A DNA stretch of 27,339 nt from Chromera velia. Taxonomy: Eukaryota; Sar; Chromeraceae. Position numbers and translations under genes: made by a program. The notes beneath the pieces are model-generated. The model was not told the origin of the DNA and searched no databases. It saw nothing but the letters and a program-made list of their open reading frames with translations. Positions 1-11,643 of the stretch are shown piece after piece (positions within the stretch are counted from its first letter, which is position 1; every line of letters starts with the position of its first letter). Where the stretch lies: contig JAHBMJ010001199.1 in assembly GCA_018398765.1 (NCBI GenBank), positions 6,856 through 34,194 on the forward strand, in the 5' to 3' direction.

Positions 1-470
1 CCTCCAGCGATCGAATCCCCCCTTTCTCTACACATCTCAGAAGAGAGAGGGGCAGAGTCCGAAAGAGACATAGTCAACCGACGCTGTTTTTCTTCCCACA
101 CGCAACCCCTCCCCCTCCCCTCCCCCTACAACCTACCCCCCTTCCTCTCACCGGGACAGCCAGACACCTCATCGCAGGTGCCGCCAAGGGCCTTGACGGA
201 TGCCGTGGCCCCCGGCCACGGCAATTGGTTGCTGTCCCAGCGCTGCATGGGCCGTTCTGCATGGTCTTTCGCACGGAGTTAGTCCGGCTATGTCCTGCCG
301 AACCGTTTCGCTCTTCATTCGGGCTTTTCCAAGATCGATCCCTGCTTTCGACTCACAGCCTACTTTAATTCATGGTCCCCCCAGTCCACATGTATCTGCT
401 TCTTCCGATAGTTCTGGAGGGGAGTCAAGTGTCTTTGTTCTGTCACCACATTTGAAGCAAGGGAAACAAA
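1..470. other. Upstream region of the aspartic protease gene
   Basis: No coding exon can be supported here. The stretch is C/T-rich in its first 150 bases (runs of CCCCTCCCC type) and then of mixed composition. It presumably holds the promoter and 5' untranslated region of the protease gene that starts at 471; no TATA-like box or other element could be assigned with confidence. Short open frames on both strands here lack any family resemblance. Confidence 0.4.
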
Positions 471-1856
471 ATGGACCAGTCTCTTGTCTCCTCGCCCTCC
501 TCCACCTCCGCGTCCTCGGAGACGGTTAGTCGGAAAGCCATCTCGCAGTGCCTTTCTCTCCACTTTCATGGAATCTTTTCACACAATATGTATCCACGGT
601 TTTCGTTTTTCCTTGCAGAGGCGCATCCTTCCTCTGATCGCTGGAGGACTCATGGGTGTGGCTGCGATCGCCGGTGTGACTCACGTGGTCACCTCCTCCC
701 ACTCCGTCTCCTCCTCCGACCCTCTCACAATCCTCCGTGGCTCCATGCTCAAGACTGCTGAACGCGCGGTGGCTGCCATGAAGGGCGACGGCCTTGCTCG
801 CATCCCCGTGAAGAAGGCCGAGTCCCTCAAGCAGATTGAGGCTGACGTAAGTATGGACAGAGGGAAAGACAGTGAATTGCGTGTTCGTGTGTCCCAAAGT
901 CAGAACGCCGTCTCGCTCGTCAACTGGCAATCATGGCTGCGTGTTTTCCCGCTTCAAGCTGCGTCTTTTCCCCTGCACTTATGCTTTGGCCTTCTTTGAA
1001 ACTCAGTTGCGATCTTTGTCGACCTCCCGTGTTTCTGTCGGGCGGTCAGCAGCTCCTTGTCTTCCTTCCAATCCGAATACTGAACGATCAGAGATACACC
1101 CCTGTTCGATTTCTCTGAGTGAATTCACCCGTTGATCTCTGTCTGCTCCTCCCCTCCATCCCCTTTCTTTTCAAGACATTGAGGCGTAGAGGGGCCTTTT
1201 TTTGTTTGTGCGCGTGTGCGTATGTGTGTGTGTGCCTCATGAATGCTGTGCAATGTCACAATGCATCAATGAGCCGGACAAAAAACGAATAAATGAATGC
1301 AGTATGGGGTCTCCAGGTCCATGACCTTCGGCGACTCCATCAAGAGCCTCTCTGAGGTCTTCTCTGGCAAGACCCCCCTTCTCGGTGAGGCCGGGGAGCT
1401 CGGTGAGGACACAGACGCCGTCGTGCTCCACGACTTCCAGAACGCCCAGGTCTGTCTTGTCTGTTTTTTCTTCTTTTTTTGCCTCTTCATTTATTTCGTG
1501 TCCCAGGCTCTCCTTTTGTGTCTTTCCTGTCTTTTCGTCGACAGTCTGGTATGTGCTGTATGACGAGCGACATTCTTTGAGGCTGTCGGTTCCGTCTGTC
1601 CTGTTAATTTGGGTGCTCTCTCCGTGGCATCCTTCCGTGAACGGAAAAACGAACGTTGAAGGTCCTGCGAGACCGGGACTGGCTTTACTTTCATCTGAGT
1701 AATTCTACCAGACAGCAATTTTCTCTGGAGGAGAAGAGGCAGAAAACACACTGGAGGTGAGAGGAATAGAGACTGCGCTGCTCCATGCATACCTATCTCT
1801 TCTTCCTGGTGGCCGTCAAAAGGTTCGTGTGACAGAGAACGAAAGACCGAGTCAAA

Positions 1857-1895
<39 letters not shown>

Positions 1896-4800
1896 CGAGT
1901 GTGTGTCAAATTCATTCTCTCTACCTGTGTACGTGAGTGAATGAGTGCAGTACTACGGCCCCATCACCGTGGGAGGGCAGGAGTTTCAGGTCATCTTCGA
2001 CACTGGGTCCTCCAACCTCTGGTCCGTCTGTGGAAGTGGAGGCGTTCTGTCTCCCCCCCCCTTCTTCCACCTGCGCATGCGTTCTCCGGCTGTGTCCCGC
2101 CTCAGAGCTGGAAAGAGGGATTAAGGGTGCTCTGACACGATTCCACAGCAAGGGTCCCAAAGATCACCAGACCCGACGAGTTCGCTTATTTATTTCTTTC
2201 TGTCTTTCTTTCGTTTTTCTTTCTTCAATTTCATCTTTTGCAAGCCTCCCCCTGCCTTCGCTCTCTCCTGGAGGTTTTCTTTTGTTTTTCTGAATTCAGC
2301 CTTCCCATCTCCCCCTGCTACCTTCTTCCTGTTGACTTTATTTGTTGCTTCTTTCCTGAATGAGGCTGCAGGATTCCCTCCAAGGAATGCGGCAAGGGCT
2401 GCGGCACTCACGCACTGTACGACCACTCCGCCTCCAAGGAGTACTCCGAGGACGGCAGAAAGTTCCACATCGAGTACGGGTGAGTGGGTGGGGTCGCTCG
2501 GAGGGTTTCTTGTGAAAAAACTAGGTGAGGGCAACCCTCCCGGTCTCTGCAGCTCAAAGCACAGAGCAGGGGGGGGGCGCATGCCTCCTGCCAAACAAAG
2601 AGAGAGAAAGAGAAAGGTCCAAGATTTGACCACACAAACAAACAGATCCCTCCCCTCCTTCACTGCTGTTCCTCGTGCAGATCCGGTCCTGTTGACGGAT
2701 ACCTCTCTACTGACACCGTGTCTGTTGGGTCAGTGACCGTGAAGGCTTCCACCTTCGCAGAGATCACCAACGTGAAGGGCCTCGGTCTGGCCTACTCCAT
2801 GGGAAAATTCGACGGCATTCTCGGCCTCGCGTTCCCCTCTATTGCTGTGGAGAAGATTGAGCCCATCTGGGTCACCATGTTCAAGGAGGGCCTCGTGAAG
2901 GAGCCCGGTCAGTTCAGACGTTTACTTTCATAGAGAATTCTTTTTCTGTATGAAAGTAAACGCATACACAATGTTCAAGGAGGGCCTGGTGAAGGAGCCC
3001 GGTCAGTTCAGGAAAGAAACAAGAACCGTTTTCTTCCTTTGGATCTTTTCAATGGACAAAAACGTCCGAAGCGAAGAAGGGGCCTGGTACATGAGATCGT
3101 CGTGATGATCGTGTTCGTTGTTGAAAGATCTCACTCGCATGGATTGATGGGCGCGGTCCTTTTCTCTTGCTTGTGGTCTCTCCTTTCTCAGCTGGACACC
3201 CGTATGTGCACGTCACTGAGTGTCTGAGCCGCGTCTGCACTTTCTTCTTTTTGTTGACTCTCTGTCAACAAACGCGAAAAAAAGAAGAGAACAATTAGTT
3301 ACGTGGTCTCTTTGGCTGACATTCTCCTCAATCATCTTCCTCTTTCTTTGTGTCGGCTTGTCCCTGCATTGCAGTGTTCTCTTTCTTCCTCGGAAAGGAG
3401 GACGGGCAGGACGGAGAGCTCGTCTTCGGAGGATACGACAAGAAGCACATCGCCTCTGGAGACCCTGAGGACGTGCAGTGGATCCCCCTGGAATCCGAGG
3501 ACTACTGGGTAGGTGGGTGAGTGAGGGGGTGGGGGGCGTGCACGGCTTCGTTTGCTTTTGAGCTCGGGAGTTTGAGGTTTCGGGAGGGAGGGACTCTTCG
3601 ATCATTTGAACCCTCACGCAAATGAAATGAGATGAGGTGTCAAGCGAGTTGACAGGGTGATGTGAGAAGCCCATGTCCCTTGATCGACTGAGAAAGCGTG
3701 ACAGCTGGAAGGTGAAAAGACATGCGTGCTTTTGCTTTGCACCGTTTTTGTTTCTCTCGGTCCGCATCTCCTAGTCCCCTTTGTCCTTCCTGGGCCTGTT
3801 GGTGCCTTCCGCTATCTCTCTCTCACCTTGCTCATCTCTCTCCGTTTCTGCTTTTCGCACTTCATCGCGAATGCCTTCCGACGCCTCACTTCACGCAATT
3901 TCTTTTCCAACGTCGCTCGCCCATTCCCCTGTATGATATTTGCAGACTGTGAAGCTCGGAGAGATCTCCATTGGGGGCTCTTCCTTCGGACAGGGCGACA
4001 AGTGCATCGTCGACTCTGGCACTTCACTCCTCGCAGGTCCCACCGCTGCTGTTGGCAAGATCGCTAAGGTGGGTGGGTGAGAGCAGAGGAAGAAGGGTGT
4101 GCGTCTGTTTGTGTTTGTTTTCTCTGTACCCCCTGTCCATGCAGAGTCGTGGCTCTGATCGAGATCCCTCCTTATTTAGCCTTACACTTCGTTCACCATG
4201 CATGTCACCCGGCCACCGCAGATGGAAATGAAGAAATGAAATGCCTTCAAGACCCTCACAGGGGGCCTCCCTCCGCGCTTTTCCTTTTTTGTTCAATTAG
4301 CCCTATTTTCGGTTTTGTTCGCACACACGGAGAGATTCGCGCGGAGAAGAGGAACGTTTCTGCCTCCCTCTTCGTTCCAGTTGTGCCACTGCTTTTCTTC
4401 TCTTGCTCCGTGATTCACGCAGGACGGTTTCTCAAACCCGTGGATTTTACTTTCGCCCTCTGTTTTCGCCTTTTGTATTCATGCAAATTTCTTCAACCCC
4501 TTATAACATTGCTTCTCCCAACCTTCCCCCCCCCAAAATCTGTTTTTTCTTTTGTTTGTTTGTTGTCGCCTCGCAGTCCATTGGAGCCATCAAGGTCCCC
4601 TTCCGTCCTCTTTGGGGCATTCAGTGCTCCAAGAAATCCTCCCTGCCTGACCTGAAGGTGGCCCTTGGAGAGTTCAACTTCTCTCTGTCCCCCGATGAGT
4701 ATCTCCTCGAGGCCGGCATGGGAGTCTGCCTCCTTCAGTTCACCGCGATCGATGTAAGCATATTCTATTTCTTTCTGGGCTCTCTTCATTCTTCCTCCTT

Positions 4801-5531
4801 TCATTTCTACTGCTTCGATTGAAATATCGATGTGATTTCCAGTTGCCTTTTCGCCTGAAGTTTTCCTTTCACCTGCTGTGTTGTTTTTTTTTTCAAGGCT
4901 CTTTCCTCGCTCGCTTCAGACTTTCTTCCCGGTTTTTCGTTCGGTCGTGCTATGAGTCACTGCAAGCACACTCAGACGGAAGGTCTGCCACTTTGATGGC
5001 TCCATTCTGGCCTCTCGTCTATTTTCTCCTTGCTAGACTTACGGAAACCCCCTGCATGGTCAGTATTCGGCCCCTCTTCCATCTCATGAAGAACGAGCCG
5101 AAGCAAGCATGCAGACAGTCTGACCGACTGACTGACCTTCAGTCAGATGAAGAGAGAGACCAGGGACGCGGAGGCAAAGGAAATGCAGGCAGGCAGACCA
5201 AAAGAGAAGAAGGAAAAGTCAACCGACGATTCTCAGCCGACACCCTCAGTCGGTCAGCAATGGACGCCCAGAGAAGGAAGTGGAGGAGGAGGAGCGACAG
5301 GGAGTTGTTCAGGAAGTGTGCGAGGAAGAGGACTGGACGAGACTACGAGAGAAACCCGCAAAGAATCCAAAACCGCAGACAGAAACTCGCTCCTCTCCCT
5401 CTCCCTCCCTGCAGGTCCCCGCCCCCCGCGGCCCCCTCTGGATCTTGGGTGACTCCTTCATGAGGAAGTACCTGACCATCTTCGATTACGGCAACAAGAG
5501 GGTGGGCTTCGCAGAGTCCTCTGGTGTTTAA
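471..5531 (+). CDS. Pepsin-family (A1) aspartic protease with N-terminal signal anchor, 10 exons
   Basis: Exons read 471-524, 619-846, 1303-1449, 1951-2021, 2372-2479, 2681-2907, 3375-3508, 3946-4068, 4577-4753 and 5415-5531 (TAA), giving 461 residues with every junction GT-AG and in phase. Residues about 19-43 form one hydrophobic helix after a short Ser-rich head, so the zymogen is probably a type II membrane protein, as in plasmepsins. A propeptide follows up to about residue 140. The N lobe has [18 protein letters not shown], with catalytic Asp near residue 160, then a Cys pair (KECGKGC) and a flap Tyr in IEYGSG. The C lobe has IVDSGTS, with catalytic Asp near 346, and ends with [12 protein letters not shown] and [12 protein letters not shown], the usual family close. 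The expected activity is acid endopeptidase in a secretory or lysosome-like compartment. The start is the first ATG in frame with the anchor. The donor of exon 6 lies in a duplicated segment described separately. Substrate and exact clade are unknown. Confidence 0.95.
1859..1892 (+). repeat. (GT)17 microsatellite in protease intron 3
   Basis: Seventeen perfect GT units lie about 58 bases upstream of the acceptor of exon 4, in sense orientation. Intron 2 carries a shorter imperfect TG-rich tract at about 1204-1236, roughly 66 bases before exon 3. A tract of the same length sits in an intron of the transporter gene, also as TG on its sense strand. Confidence 0.97.
2877..3011 (+). repeat. 41-bp direct repeat of exon 6 end and donor, flanking a 13-bp hairpin
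   Basis: Bases 2877-2917 recur at 2971-3011 with a single C/G difference. Each copy holds the last codons of exon 6 ([10 protein letters not shown]) plus the donor GTCAGT and five more intron bases. Between them lie 53 bases containing a perfect 13-bp inverted repeat, arms 2919-2931 and 2950-2962. The first donor (2908) keeps the frame into exon 7. Reading on to the second donor meets TAG at 2931-2933, so the second copy is inferred to be intronic. Confidence 0.9.
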
Positions 5532-8229
5532 ATGCTTTCTTTCAGTCAACGAAAACAACAGAGAAGCAGACAAACGGAAAAAACACCAAATAGAAGAACA
5601 GAGATGCAAAAAAGAGGCCGAAAAAAGGGCTGTATGAAAACTAGTTGTGCATCTCTCCTTGTCAAATACCGAAGAACAAACGGAGGATCAGAAATTTCGG
5701 AAAACATATCAGAAGCAGGAGATGGATAGCGAATGACGGAAAACGTTAGAGAAGAGGAGAGCCAGGAAGACATTGAAATAATTCAAAGCACCGGCAACCG
5801 GCAAGCATTGAAGAAGAGGAAGAAGAAGAGAAAAAGAAACGGAAGAAACGCCGGACGCATCGTAAGCAAGTAATGCTGTAAAAATGCACAGGATCGGAAC
5901 ATCAAGAGAGCACCTATGGAGCTGTCTGCCTGCCTCCCCCACACCGCCTCAATGCATCCTCCCTCCATCCAAACTTTCGTTTCCTTGTCCGTCGTTGTGA
6001 GATCATTCGTGGGTGCTGTCAACAGCGATACGAGTGATTCGATCGAAAGAACGAATTGAGGAGGCAGGCAAGAATTGGAGTATCGTAATGACATTCGCTC
6101 GTTACACAGCAAGCGTTTTTCCCTCCGCTCTTTTCTTTACAAGAGACAGATCCATCTTCATTCGTTTCCCTTCCTTCCTTTGTACTTTTGTACTTTGTAG
6201 ATCTACGTTTGGGGGGGTGCACGGTGAGGGAGATAGTGGCCGCGTATGTCTGGGTCTGCCTGCGTATCTCTTTTTGTTTGTTGATTCGTTCGCCTTTCCT
6301 CCTTGCATCAATCCTTGCAACGGAGAGATGCATCGATCCACAGTGTGATGCTGTTAGATACAAGAAGAGAACATGTTTCTCGATAAATGCATAGATGCAT
6401 CGGTAATTCAATTCAATCAGTCGATCTGACAGTATGCTTCTTGCCCAAGCTTTGCGGTTTAGCTTCTCGCATGGGAGCCTCGTCGTAATGAACCGAAATG
6501 ACACGATTATTGCGATCGCTGTTTTTTCTTTTCGTTCTCGAGGGCTCTCTCCGGTTGTGTGGGTGAGGGTGAAAGTGGAAGGCGGATGTACCAGCCACTG
6601 TCTGCTTTGATGAGTATGTACCTACTCAGTGAGAAGGATCCATGCGTTCGTTGATGAATACCCGGTTCTTTAGCATCGTCGCCGCAACTGGTGCCTTGCT
6701 GACAGCTGCACAAAAACCGTGTGGTTGAAAAAGACTCAGTTCATCGTCAAGGCTGCATCCGTGCATTCCTCAAATATATATGACACTGTGGAGGACACTG
6801 AAAGTGACCTAAAGCTATAAATTAAAAGTTATGCATACGATGTACATCTATATAAGGCTCGTAACGTATCAAAAATCTGTATGTGTTTTACTTAAGCATT
6901 GGTTTGGGTTAGTATAGGTTAGTTTAGGTTTGAGTCTATAGTCCTCAGGCTAAGCCTTACTAATAGAATAGATTGAGTAAAAAATCGTAAGGGAGATCGA
7001 AGCAGCTGAAGCAATAAGGCCAGGGCCTCAAAAGATCTCAAAAGTAAATCAATTGATACAAATTTAAAAACTATAGTTATAACTTTTTACTAAGTAAATT
7101 CAGCGATTCAAAATCTATCTGCGAGGGTGAATTTAATGGAAACAAGTCTTAAAAATTCTTTAAAGTCGTAAAAATCCGGTGATTAGAAAGTTGCTTAGAA
7201 TTCTACTAAGAATTCCATTCACATGAAATCTAATTTTAAAGTCATTATCAAGGTATTAATTGATTTAAATTATTGACTCAGCGCATGTACATAGTAGGTC
7301 TAGTAGTATGTTTTACAGGTTATACTTCAAGCTGCATTTGATTTTCTAGATGATTTTCAGGCAATTTCCCTGTGGCGAAAAGAGCTAATTCTCTATTATT
7401 GTGTGCATGTCTGTTTGAGAGAAAGAGACAGAGTGCGTGAAAGAGAGAGAGGCTCAGTGAAAAAGAGAAGTCTGGACTAGCCCGGGCCGGACTTGGAGAA
7501 AAAACCCAGCTCTGTGACGCAATGAGGCTCTTCATCAGAACCACCTCTGCCGCCTCTTTGGCCATTCTAAATCCACACAGTCGATCGACTGCAAGCAAAG
7601 AGGAAATTTTGGACGCTCCTCGAGCCAAAGGATTGTTCGCTCCCTCAGCAAAGGAGAAGGAAAAGGGTGCAAAAAAGTCTGAGCGCACAAAAGAAACAAA
7701 CAAATTGAGAATGACGATGAAAAGGCCCACGACAAGCCAAGAAAAATTGAAGGACACAATACTTCGTGCTTCCTTAATCTTCTTTTGTGCAACCAGCAAA
7801 AGCAGAAGAGGAAAGCTCCTTGGAAGCAAAAGTATTGTGTGGGGTATGCATGCTCAACCGACTAAAGACATGCACCCTGAATTTTTCTGTCTTTTCAAGA
7901 CGATAAAAACGGAAAAAACACTTCGTGAATTCTCAATTGACTGCGAATTGATTCTTCGTCTCTCTCTTCGCATAAAGCCACCTGCGAAGCCCCGATCTCC
8001 ACTCTTTCCATCTCCGTCTCTTCTCCGACCCCCTGGCAGGCGCCTAGCTGTCTCATGCATGCCATCGGAGGGGAAAGGACAACAAACAAAGCTGCATGGG
8101 CGTTCGGAAGGGAAAACTTTTGCAACCAGTGCCTCGTTGCCCCTCCAGTGACTTTTGCGTAAGACATACTGGGATGCCTCTTTCTGCCTTTTCCTTCTTT
8201 CTTTCTTTCGTCTATCTTTACATGTTTAT
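5532..8229. other. Intergenic interval between two convergent genes
   Basis: The protease ends at 5531 and the transporter (minus strand) at 8230, so both 3' untranslated regions and terminators should lie here. No exon can be supported. From about 6770 to 7320 the DNA becomes distinctly AT-rich, with degenerate GGTTAGTTTAGG-like runs near 6900-6930. Several frames stay open for some distance between 7320 and 8150 on both strands but resemble no family. Confidence 0.5.
6770..7320. other. AT-rich island of unknown origin
   Basis: This stretch is rich in TTAAA, AATTT and TTAGG words and contrasts with the GC-balanced, C/T-rich DNA on both sides. It resembles the AT-rich DNA after 21.6 kb in base use, and both share a TTTGAGTC word. 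It lacks the long inverted repeat seen there. An old non-coding insertion is possible but no ends or target duplication could be recognised. Confidence 0.4.
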
Positions 8230-11200
8230 TCATTCATGTCCGGAAGAAGACAACTGAGAAACTCCCGGATCCCAGGACCCCGAGACACCCAGGAGCATTG
8301 TACTGCGAGACATCGCCCTGGTTGCTTCGCTTCCTTTTCCGTCCTTCTCTGCTTCCTTCTTGTTCCCCAAATAGGAATAAGAAAAAGGAGAAGGCTGAGC
8401 GGCACCACTCTGCCCCTCTTCCCCTCCCTCCGTCTGCGTCTCTGCATCAAAGAATACCCCCCCCTCCCCATCCATTGTTTCTCTCGAATGCACTGCCGTC
8501 TCCGCATACATCGGTGGTGGGACGGAAGGAGAGAACCTGGCTGTTTTGTTGTTCTTCTGACCGTCCTCCGCGTCCTCCTCCACGTCTCTCTCACTCTCGC
8601 TGTCTATCGATCCACAAAGATCCATTTTCGTCGCACGACTGGGGGATGAAAAGTCTCCCTCCTCACCTGTCTGTGTGAATGCAGACCGACAACTCTTTCT
8701 TCTCTCCCCCTCCTGCTGCCCCTCCTTCTCCCTATCTGGCTCGGGCATCAAATGCAAAAGCGAGAGAGGAATAATGTTCGTGGCCACGCAGATGCCTATC
8801 AACAGAGGGAGCCGGCTGAGGTCCTTGGCTGTCACCCCCAGGCCCGACATGAGAAGGGCGGATAACTCCGGAGAGACGAGGCCTCCCGCGTTGTAGGCCG
8901 CGAGGAGCGTTGAGTAGACAGAGGACTCCAGACCTGCATGCCTCATGCGTGCACAGACATGAAGTGTGATATATGATTTATAGTATCGTGTTGATGTGGA
9001 TGAAGTTGATCCACCCGATCGTTCAACATAGAAAGAAAAGGAACAGCGTTGAGTGGACGGACGAAGCTTGCATGACAGACCAGCACGGAAACTTTAGCTC
9101 TGTTTCGGTGCGCCATGATGCCTATATCCTGTGGTCTTCATTCATTCGGCCACCCCATCAGAAAGAATTGAGAAAAAAATGTTCCCTCATCTTCAAGCGA
9201 ACGGACAAATACATTCATCCACCTAGCGAAAGGCGAAAGTGAAGGTCGATCTCCAAATTCCGACGCTTTCCCATGAAACCCTTGCAGTAAGAAAACCTTA
9301 AAAATCAGGCAAGAGAAAAAAGGCAGCAACAAGAGAGAACAGGCCGCTTCAGAGACTCTCTCTGCATGGCCTCCTCTTCTCTCGCCCCCCTTCCTTACTG
9401 ACAGACCAACCAACCCTTGGGGCAGAGCTTTGCAGCGAGGACGAGAATCGGCATAGATTGAAGTTGAGCTGCAAGCAGAAGACACACACGAGACGCATGC
9501 AGAAGCATGAAAGAGCGGGAAGTAAATTCGAGAGTGCACAAATGCGCCTGAATGAAGGGGGTTTTCAAATACTAACGCCGAGAAAGCAGAGCTACAAGCA
9601 AAGTAAGAGAGTCATGCAGTCCTGCTTTGCAAAACGACCAACTTCCATACAAACAATCGGTCGAAAAAACCGACCACCAACCAAACGCATGAACAAAAAC
9701 TCAATCGAAAGAACAAACAAAAAATGAATCAAAAGAACAAACAAACAAACAGACCCACCGAGGAAGTCCATGACTGCGTTGTCGGACATCACGAACAGAG
9801 AGTCAGGAAGACCGATAGTCAGATTCCATCGCATCACCCTGCATACATGCGGTCAGTCATTCATTTATTCATTCATTCTGCTCAGGAGGCAACAAGGAAG
9901 GAAGGAAGGAAGGATGGGGTGGAAGAACTACTGAAACGGCAGGAAAGGAAAGGGAAGTTCTAGGTGAGGAAGGAATGCACTCATTCAACGGTACATCGAT
10001 CTGTTCCGTGCAGCAGCTGAGACAGGAGAGGGGAGGGGGGAGGGGAGGGAAGGGAGGGAGGGCCCCCCCATCACACGGCAAGACACGAGGGCAAGGAACT
10101 ACTTCGTCACGAAGAGCATCTCTGCCCCACTCAAGTCTCTCTCCTCATTATGAATCTGTCTCTCTCATAATCACCACGGACTGCTGGACGTTTAAGCAGG
10201 CGGGCAGGCAGAATGAAGAAAGGAAGAGAAGAAAGGACTGACAAGACGATTGGAAGGAGAGCGAAGGGAGTCGCAAAGATGGTCGACCACAGGAGGAGCT
10301 GCCTCAGGGGGGTCTGCACGCAGTAAGAGAAACAGAGAAAAGACCGTCGAAGAAAGAATGAGTCAGGAATTCTAAGAGGATGCTGCTGCGAAGAGTAAGC
10401 AAATGCAGGACGATAGAGAGAGAAGAGAGAAATGCAAATGTTGAACTGAGAGGAGTGAAAGCAACACACAAAAGCGACTTTCCTCCTTCTCCTGTCTGCC
10501 TGTAGCCCAACAGAAACGGGTCCGCTCCACGAGCTTTCAGCGGACTTTCTTTTCTTTTCGATACATGTATGCAATGCAATGGCGTGCCTCCTCTTAAAAT
10601 CCAATCGCTCTCCCCGTCTCCTCTTCTTCCCTCCGATCCATGCGAAACTCTGTCGCACACTTTCACGACAGCGCATGCAACTTCCCCCCCTCTCCTGCTC
10701 AGACCTCACTCACCTGGATGAAAAAGTTCCGGTAGCACAGGAGCCCCACCAGCCCTGCAACGCAAAACACCAGAATGCAACGCGGTAGCGAATACGCGGG
10801 GAAACAAAGGTCGCAGCTCAGGGACAGAGATAAAAAATCCACACACGTACCTCACGCGAGAAAACAGGATGCAGCGGCAAACAATGCCTGCCTTGGAAGA
10901 TCAACATCAGCACGACCTCATGGATTAAAGGTATCACACAGACAGATATACACAAGGCGGGACACCTGCTTAGAGCCTGCCAGGCACAGACACGAACGAC
11001 GGAGCCTGACAGGAAGAAACGGGACAGAAAGAAAGAACACCACCGCCCGCCCGAGTTGTCCGACCTGCTGCCGAGGACACCAGAGCTATTCTGCCAAGCA
11101 TCTCCGGGTGCATTTTCAGAGTGTCAGTGAGGAAGTAGAACATCGCAGTGCCGTAGGAGGGCGTGCACTGCAAATAAGTAGAATTACATACAGATAAGCG

Positions 11201-11607
11201 CGTACATGCAATCAAACCCAGTCTGGCGGGCTCGAATGTCCAAGTTCCCTCCCGCAAAGAAACGTCGACAGACCCATGAAGACAGCAAACGCACCACTGG
11301 TGAACGCCAGTTTGATCTTTCTTTTTCTCATGAACGATTTTCCCACGTGTCATTTGCGTAAGGTCTTGAGTGTTACAGAAACGAAACGAAAAATGTGTGA
11401 AGGTGTCAGTAAGTCAAGGGAAGAGAGAAAGAAAGAGAACCATTTAAAAAGAAAGACAGTGGAGATTTCTGTCAACACACAAGGGCGAGTGAGAGAAAAA
11501 TGAGCAGACTCGCTCGCGTAAGGAAAAAAATGACCTACTTGAAGGACGAAGACGAAGAGAATGGCCGACTGGATGCGGGGAGTGGAAAGCGTCTGCAGGG
11601 CAATCAG

Positions 11608-11643
<36 letters not shown>

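Noticed and set aside
6899..6935. GGTTAGTTTAGG-like words resembling telomere repeats
   Set aside because: Too short and irregular to be an interstitial telomere array.
7522..8151. Plus-strand open frame of 209 codons with an ATG
   Set aside because: No family resemblance, low-complexity Lys/Ser/Pro composition, and position in the likely 3' region of the convergent transporter gene. It could be real only with transcript support.
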